Assembly: GCF_036199905.1 (NCBI RefSeq)
Contig: NZ_CP108109.1
Span: 4,139,501-4,203,500, forward strand
Direction: 5' to 3'
DNA: 64,000 nt
Source: Streptomyces sp. NBC_00223
Lineage (GTDB): Bacteria; Actinomycetota; Actinomycetes; Streptomycetales; Streptomycetaceae
The translations under genes were made by a program, and so were the position numbers. Positions 59,898-64,000 of this stretch are shown piece by piece. Under the pieces are notes generated by a model. That model was not told the origin of the DNA and ran no database searches. It saw nothing but the letters and a program-made list of their open reading frames with translations. Position 1 is the stretch's first letter. Each line of letters starts with the position of its first letter.

Positions 59898-59928
59898 TGT
59901 GGATAACTCGGCAGGGAGTTGTGGACAG
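59898..59928. other. Pair of DnaA-box-like 9-mers
   Basis: TTATCCACA (- strand, 59898-59906) and CTGTCCACA (- strand, 59920-59928) lie 22 bp apart just upstream of the dehydrogenase start. Confidence 0.5.
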
Positions 59929-59929
59929 C

Positions 59930-61429
59930 GTGACCGCACTTGACCGCAGCCGCACCGTGGGAGTCGTCGGCGCCGGCACCATGGGCCAGGGAATCGCGCA
60001 GGTCGCGCTGCTCGCCGGGCACCGGGTGCTGCTGCACGACGCCGGACCGGGCCTGGCGGGGAAGGGCGTCGCCGGTGTGGCCGCCCGCCTCGACCGGCTC
60101 GCCGAGAAGGGCCGTCTCGACGCCGCGGAGCACAAGGCCGCGCTCGACCGGCTGGACGCCGCCGACGGCATCGGCGGCCTGGCCGGGGCCGGGCTCGTGG
60201 TCGAGGCCGTCGTGGAGGACCTGGCCGTCAAGCAGCGGCTCTTCGCCGAGCTGGAGGGCCTGGTCGCCGAGGACTGCCTGCTGGCGACCAACACCTCCTC
60301 GCTGTCGGTGACCGCTGTCGCGGGCGCGCTCCGGCTGCCGGGACGCCTCGTCGGCCTGCACTTCTTCAACCCCGCCCCGCTGCTTCCCCTGGTCGAGGTC
60401 GTCGCGGGCGCCGCTTCCGACCCGGCCGCCGTCACCGACGCGTACGACACGGCCGCGGCCTGGGGAAAGACCCCGGTCCGCTGCGCCGACACCCCCGGCT
60501 TCCTCGTCAACCGCGTCGCGCGCCCCTTCTACGCCGAGGCCCTGCGCGTGTACGAGGAGCGCGCGGCCGACCCCGCCACGATCGACGCGGTGCTGCGCGA
60601 GTGCGGCGGCTTCGCCATGGGCCCCTTCGCCCTGATGGACCTGATCGGCCAGGACGTCAACGAGGCCGTGACCCGCTCGGTCTGGGAGGGCTTCTTCCAC
60701 GACCCCAAGTTCACGCCGTCGCTCGCCCAGCGCCGCCTGGTCGAGTCGGGGCGGCTGGGCCGCAAGACGGGACACGGCTGGTTCCCTTACGGAGAGGGCG
60801 CGGAGGGCGCCGCCGGGCCGCACACCGCCGCGCCGGCCGCCGCGCCCCCGTACGTCGTCCTACGGGGCGACCTGGGCCCGGCGCGGGAGCTGGTCGGGCT
60901 CCTCGGGGAGGCGGGGATCGAGGTGCGGAGGGTGGAGGGCTCTCCCGGGCTGCTCGAACTGCCCGACGGCACTCCTGTGCGCCTTGAGGAGGGCGACCTG
61001 GAGCCGGGTATCCACTTCGATCTCGCGCTGGACTACCGCACGGCGGGCAGGATCGCGCTCGCGCCGATGCCGGACGTGTCCGACGCGGCCCTGGCGGCGG
61101 CCACCGGGCTGTTCCAGGCGCTCGGCAAGCAGGTCAGTGTCATCCGCGACGTGCCCGGCATGGTCGTGGCGAGGACGGTCGCCATGCTGGTGGACCTCGC
61201 CGCCGACGCCGTCGCCCGGGAGGTCGCCTCCGCGCACGATGTCGACACCGCGATGCGGCTCGGTGTGAACTATCCGCTCGGCCCGCTGGAGTGGGGCCAG
61301 CGGCTCTCCACCGGATGGGTGATCGACCTGCTGTACAACCTGCACGACTCGTACCCCACCGGCCGTTACGCCCCCTCGCCGGGCCTGGTGCGGCGCACGC
61401 TCGCCGAGCAGGACGAGGTCTCCTCATGA
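59930..61429 (+). CDS. 3-hydroxyacyl-CoA dehydrogenase
   Basis: A 499-residue protein from GTG 59930 (AGGGAG about 11 nt upstream; GTG 59921 is possible). NAD-binding GxGxxG is VGVVGAGTMGQGIAQVALLA. Catalytic His is in LVGLHFFNPAPLLPLVEVV, and DTPGFLVNRVARPFYAEAL is the interdomain linker. The second C-terminal 3HCDH domain ends with a Tyr-Pro-Leu-Gly-Pro motif (GVNYPLGPLEWG). It resembles PaaH/PaaC of phenylacetate degradation, oxidising 3-hydroxyadipyl-CoA. It overlaps the TetR gene by 4 bp. Confidence 0.92.
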   Translation: MTALDRSRTVGVVGAGTMGQGIAQVALLAGHRVLLHDAGPGLAGKGVAGVAARLDRLAEKGRLDAAEHKAALDRLDAADGIGGLAGAGLVVEAVVEDLAVKQRLFAELEGLVAEDCLLATNTSSLSVTAVAGALRLPGRLVGLHFFNPAPLLPLVEVVAGAASDPAAVTDAYDTAAAWGKTPVRCADTPGFLVNRVARPFYAEALRVYEERAADPATIDAVLRECGGFAMGPFALMDLIGQDVNEAVTRSVWEGFFHDPKFTPSLAQRRLVESGRLGRKTGHGWFPYGEGAEGAAGPHTAAPAAAPPYVVLRGDLGPARELVGLLGEAGIEVRRVEGSPGLLELPDGTPVRLEEGDLEPGIHFDLALDYRTAGRIALAPMPDVSDAALAAATGLFQALGKQVSVIRDVPGMVVARTVAMLVDLAADAVAREVASAHDVDTAMRLGVNYPLGPLEWGQRLSTGWVIDLLYNLHDSYPTGRYAPSPGLVRRTLAEQDEVSS

Positions 61430-62013
61430 CCACGCCCAAGCGCGACACCTATACGCCCGATTCGCTGCTCGCCGTCGCCGTCGAGGTCTTCAACGAGCGC
61501 GGCTACGACGGCACGTCCATGGAGGACCTTTCACGGGCCGCGGGCATCTCCAAGTCGTCGATCTACCACCATGTGCGCGGCAAGGAGGAGCTGCTGAACA
61601 GGGCGGTGGGCCGCGCCCTCGACGGCCTTTTCGCCATCCTGGAGGAGCCCGGCGCGGGCGAGGGGCGCGCGGTCGAGCGACTGGAGTACGTCACCCGACG
61701 TACGGCCGGGGTACTGATGGACGAACTTCCCTACGTGACTCTGCTGTTGCGGGTTCGCGGCAACACCAGGACCGAGCGGTGGGCGATGGAACGCCGCAGG
61801 GAGTTCGACCAGCGGGTCGCCGATCTGCTCAGGGCGGCCGTGGCGGAGGGCGATCTGCGCAAGGACGTCGAGGTCAAGCTGGCCACCAGGCTGCTGTTCG
61901 GGATGATCAACTCGATAGTCGAGTGGTACCGGCCTGACGGCAGGGGCACGGTGGTCGGCGAGCAGGTCGCGGACGCCGTGGTGCGGCTGGCGTTCGACGG
62001 GCTGCGTACGTAG
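61426..62013 (+). CDS. TetR-family regulator (PaaR-like)
   Basis: A 195-residue protein from ATG 61426, overlapping the dehydrogenase stop. HTH: SLLAVAVEVFNERGYDGTSM, EDLSRAAGISKSSIYHHVRG. A helical ligand-binding domain follows (LPYVTLLLRVRGNTRTERWA). It is co-transcribed with the dehydrogenase and probably represses paaN and its own operon via ACCGN6CGGT, with phenylacetyl-CoA as a likely ligand by analogy with PaaR. Confidence 0.9.
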   Translation: MTTPKRDTYTPDSLLAVAVEVFNERGYDGTSMEDLSRAAGISKSSIYHHVRGKEELLNRAVGRALDGLFAILEEPGAGEGRAVERLEYVTRRTAGVLMDELPYVTLLLRVRGNTRTERWAMERRREFDQRVADLLRAAVAEGDLRKDVEVKLATRLLFGMINSIVEWYRPDGRGTVVGEQVADAVVRLAFDGLRT

Positions 62014-62097
62014 ACGGCCGGTCGGGGGACGGACATGAGCGCGGCCTAATGGTCCAGACCATTGACCCCCAAGGCTGCCGGGCGTCACGATCCAGCC

Positions 62098-62538
62098 ATG
62101 TTCACGGCTGATCGATCTTCCCTACGATTCCGCGCGCCGCTGCGGGCGGCGGCCGCTTCCGCGCTGGTCGTGTCGTCCCTGCTCCTCGCAGGATGCGGTG
62201 GCGGCGGCGATGACGGCAAGGCCACGGCCGCCCCTTCCCCCTCCGCCCCGGCCGACGACTTCGGCTGTCTGTCACCCGAACAGGCGAAAGCGGGCTCGGT
62301 GACCTTCCGGAGCGCCGACGGGCAGGACGTCGGGGCCTTCGCGACCGGCACCGGCGACACCGCGCTCGTCCTCGCCCACCAGGCCGACGGCGATGTCTGC
62401 CAGTGGGTGCCGAAGGCGCTCGACCTGGCCGAGGACGGCTACCGGGTCGTCGGCGGCTCGAACCACGGCGTCGGCATGCTGGCCGATCCGGCGAACTACG
62501 CGCTGGTCGAGGCGTTCCTGAAGAAGTACGGCGGCTGA
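62098..62538 (+). pseudogene. Lipoprotein with truncated alpha/beta-hydrolase domain
   Basis: A 146-residue frame from ATG 62098. The signal has lipobox LLLAGCGG. The mature part starts like an alpha/beta-hydrolase (GDTALVLAHQADGDVCQWVP, AEDGYRVV) but jumps directly to a C-terminal catalytic-His-like segment (GGSNHGVGMLADPANYALVE AFL). The central portion with the nucleophile elbow (GxSxG) and the acid residue is missing; full-length relatives would be about 100 residues longer. The frame is intact, so a short protein could be made, but enzymatic activity is unlikely. Confidence 0.7.
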
Positions 62539-62568
62539 CGGGGGCCGCCCGGCCCGGCCGTCGGCGGC

Positions 62569-63036
62569 TCAGTCCCCGACGACCAGGTCGGTCTCCTCGA
62601 AGACCAGCAGCGTACGGCTGCTGAGCACTTCCTCGATGGCCTGGATCCGGGTCAGCACGAGTTCGCGCAGACTGCGGTTGTCCACCGTGTGCACCAGCAG
62701 CAGGACATCGAAGTCCCCGCTCACCAGCGCGATGTGGACCACACCCGGAAGAGTGACGAGTTTTTCCCGGACGGTCCGCCAGGAGTTCTGGACGATCTTG
62801 AGCGTGATGTACGCGGAAGCGCCGTGGCCCGCCCGCTCGTGGTCGATACGCGCGGTGAAACCTCGGATCACTCCGTCCTCGATCAGCCGATTGATCCGGG
62901 CGTACGCGTTCGCCCGGGACACGTGTACCCGCTCGGCCACGGAGCGTATCGAGGCCCGGCCGTCCTCCTGGAGCAGCCGCAGGATCGTGCGGTCGATCGG
63001 GTCCAGAGGTCGGACCCCCTGTTCGTCTTCGGCCAT
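62569..63036 (-). CDS. Lrp/AsnC-family regulator (BkdR-like)
   Basis: A 155-residue protein; ATG 63036 (GAGAG upstream) gives the standard family length, ATG 63051 is an alternative. HTH: LDPIDRTILRLLQEDGRASI, RSVAERVHVSRANAYARINR. The RAM effector domain follows (SAYITLKIVQNSWRTVREKL, GDFDVLLLVHTVDNRSLREL). It is divergent from a 2-oxoacid dehydrogenase E1-alpha gene, the arrangement of BkdR regulators of branched-chain amino acid catabolism in actinobacteria. Confidence 0.9.
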   Translation of the reverse strand: MAEDEQGVRPLDPIDRTILRLLQEDGRASIRSVAERVHVSRANAYARINRLIEDGVIRGFTARIDHERAGHGASAYITLKIVQNSWRTVREKLVTLPGVVHIALVSGDFDVLLLVHTVDNRSLRELVLTRIQAIEEVLSSRTLLVFEETDLVVGD

Positions 63037-63109
63037 CTGTTCTCTCGCCATCCCCCCGGAGCTCCCTAGCATGGACGTACTGGCCCCATCTCAGGCTGTG
63101 CAGAACCGT

Positions 63110-63118
63110 TTGTCCACA
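63110..63118 (+). other. DnaA box TTGTCCACA
   Basis: Perfect match to the Streptomyces DnaA consensus, in the lrp/bkdA divergent promoter. Confidence 0.5.
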
Positions 63119-63153
63119 GGCGCAATCACCCCGTAGCCAAAATGCCTCCGTCG

Positions 63154-63167
63154 ACCGAACAATCGGT
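63154..63167. promoter_or_regulatory. Second ACCGN6CGGT palindrome, upstream of bkdA-like gene
   Basis: ACCGAACAATCGGT shares ACCGA and TCGGT arms with the PaaR-like operator at 59859. It lies 68 bp before the E1-alpha start and could link branched-chain and phenylacetate catabolism. Confidence 0.55.
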
Positions 63168-63234
63168 TGGGAGAGCGAGACCCGCTCCCGCCCCCCGACT
63201 GCTTTCGGTCAACGATCACAAGGAGGTGCTCGCG

Positions 63235-64000
63235 ATGACCGTGCTGGACACCCCTGCTTGGCGCCCCCGCACCGATGCCGCGCCGCTGATGCCCGACCCG
63301 GAACCGTACCGGCTGCTCGGCACCCCCGACGCCGCCCGGCTCGACCCCGCCCTGCTCAGGACGCTGTACGGGCAGCTCGTCCGCGGCCGCCGCTACAACC
63401 AGCAGGCCACCGCCCTGACCAAGCAGGGCCGGCTCGCCGTCTACCCGTCGAGCACCGGCCAGGAGGCCTGCGAGGTCGCCGCCGCCCTCGCGCTGCGGCC
63501 GCAGGACTGGCTCTTCCCCAGCTACCGCGACACCCTCGCCGTGGTCGCCCGCGGGGTGGACCCGGTCGAGGTGCTGACCTTGCTGCGCGGCGACTGGCAC
63601 ACCGGCTACGACCCGCGTGCGCACCGGGTGGCCCCGCTGAGCACCCCGCTGGCCACCCAGCTGCCGCACGCTGTCGGCCTCGCCCACGCCGCCCGGCTCA
63701 GCGGGGACGACGTGGTCGCGCTGGCCATGGTCGGCGACGGCGGCACCAGCGAGGGGGACTTCCACGAGGCGCTGAACTTCGCGGCCGTCTGGCAGGCCCC
63801 CGTGGTCTTCCTCGTGCAGAACAACGGCTTCGCGATCTCCGTACCGCTCGCCAAGCAGACCGCCGCCCCGACGCTCGCCCACAAGGCGGTCGGCTACGGC
63901 ATGCCCGGGCGGCTGGTGGACGGCAACGACGCGGCGGCCGCGCACCAGGTGCTCGGCGAGGCCGTCGAGCGGGCCAGGGCGGGCGGCGGACCCACGCTCG
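63235..64000 (+). CDS. bkdA: 2-Oxoacid (branched-chain) dehydrogenase E1 alpha subunit, N-terminal part
   Basis: The gene runs off the right edge after 255 residues. ATG 63235 has AAGGAGG 8 nt upstream. E1-alpha hallmarks: RRYNQQATALTKQGRLAVYP, STGQEACEVAAALAL, SYRDTLAVVARGVDP and the thiamine-diphosphate motif GDGGTSEGDFHEAL (from G167) with the closing NN in VQNNGFAISVP. With E1-beta and E2 it oxidatively decarboxylates 2-oxoacids to acyl-CoA, supplying branched starters for fatty acids and polyketides. PdhA and BkdA are hard to separate; the Lrp neighbour favours BkdA. Confidence 0.9.
   Translation, partial: MTVLDTPAWRPRTDAAPLMPDPEPYRLLGTPDAARLDPALLRTLYGQLVRGRRYNQQATALTKQGRLAVYPSSTGQEACEVAAALALRPQDWLFPSYRDTLAVVARGVDPVEVLTLLRGDWHTGYDPRAHRVAPLSTPLATQLPHAVGLAHAARLSGDDVVALAMVGDGGTSEGDFHEALNFAAVWQAPVVFLVQNNGFAISVPLAKQTAAPTLAHKAVGYGMPGRLVDGNDAAAAHQVLGEAVERARAGGGPTL

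Overview
The window is high-GC actinobacterial DNA and almost certainly comes from a Streptomyces chromosome near the replication origin. The gene order ppiA, rhomboid, crgA, DUF881, small membrane protein, trpG/pabA, two class E sortases, pknB, pbpA, rodA, pstP, fhaB, fhaA, tRNA-Leu is one I recall from the S. coelicolor origin-proximal region. Two near-perfect parS sites lie inside a coding sequence, and there are DnaA boxes of the actinomycete type. GTG and TTG starts, a conservon, DUF5324 and BTAD/NB-ARC regulators also fit Streptomyces.

Region 1 (1-4655) reads as the right end of an integrated element. It holds a cut-off helicase, a ParB-fold protein, an HNH-like zinc protein, a divergent HTH regulator with a TTA codon, and a small basic protein. 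It ends at an orphan 3' half of tRNA-Ala(TGC), the footprint of site-specific integration. The element continues off the left edge, where an intact tRNA-Ala and an integrase are expected. The cassette resembles a restriction or defence locus, but I cannot name it.

Region 2 (4656-10086) is accessory: an XRE/TPR-like regulator with a duplicated small partner, a divergent HATPase gene with an apparent frameshift, and Streptomyces-only hypotheticals with internal duplications. Region 3 (10087-14999) has a MarR regulator divergent from a CynX/NimT-type exporter across three regularly spaced palindromes. It is followed by a compact exported metal/redox cluster: two ferritin-like proteins, a cupredoxin lipoprotein and a membrane protein. 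Region 4 (15198-25150) is an osmoprotectant ABC importer whose binding protein is separated from its ATPase and permeases by a four-gene conservon on the other strand. An aromatic ammonia-lyase homologue lacking the MIO triad follows.

Region 5 (25151-33693) holds a large AfsR-like regulator containing the parS pair, a DHA2 exporter, DUF5324, cyclophilin, a rhomboid protease and a DnaA-box cluster. Region 6 (33694-46744) is the conserved cell-division, cell-wall and kinase block. Region 7 (46745-58001) is mixed core: PadR, TerD, azoreductase/HxlR, MarR, a PAS/GAF/SpoIIE/HATPase phosphatase, a J-domain protein, a rhodanese whose stop codon lies in a MITE-like element, a DUF5819/HTTM pair and an RNA methyltransferase. 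Region 8 (58129-64000) is phenylacetate and branched-chain acyl catabolism: PaaN, 3-hydroxyacyl-CoA dehydrogenase, a TetR regulator with a clear operator, a broken hydrolase-like lipoprotein, an Lrp regulator and the start of a 2-oxoacid dehydrogenase E1-alpha gene.

All functional statements come from reading the sequence and from memory of families; no database search was run.
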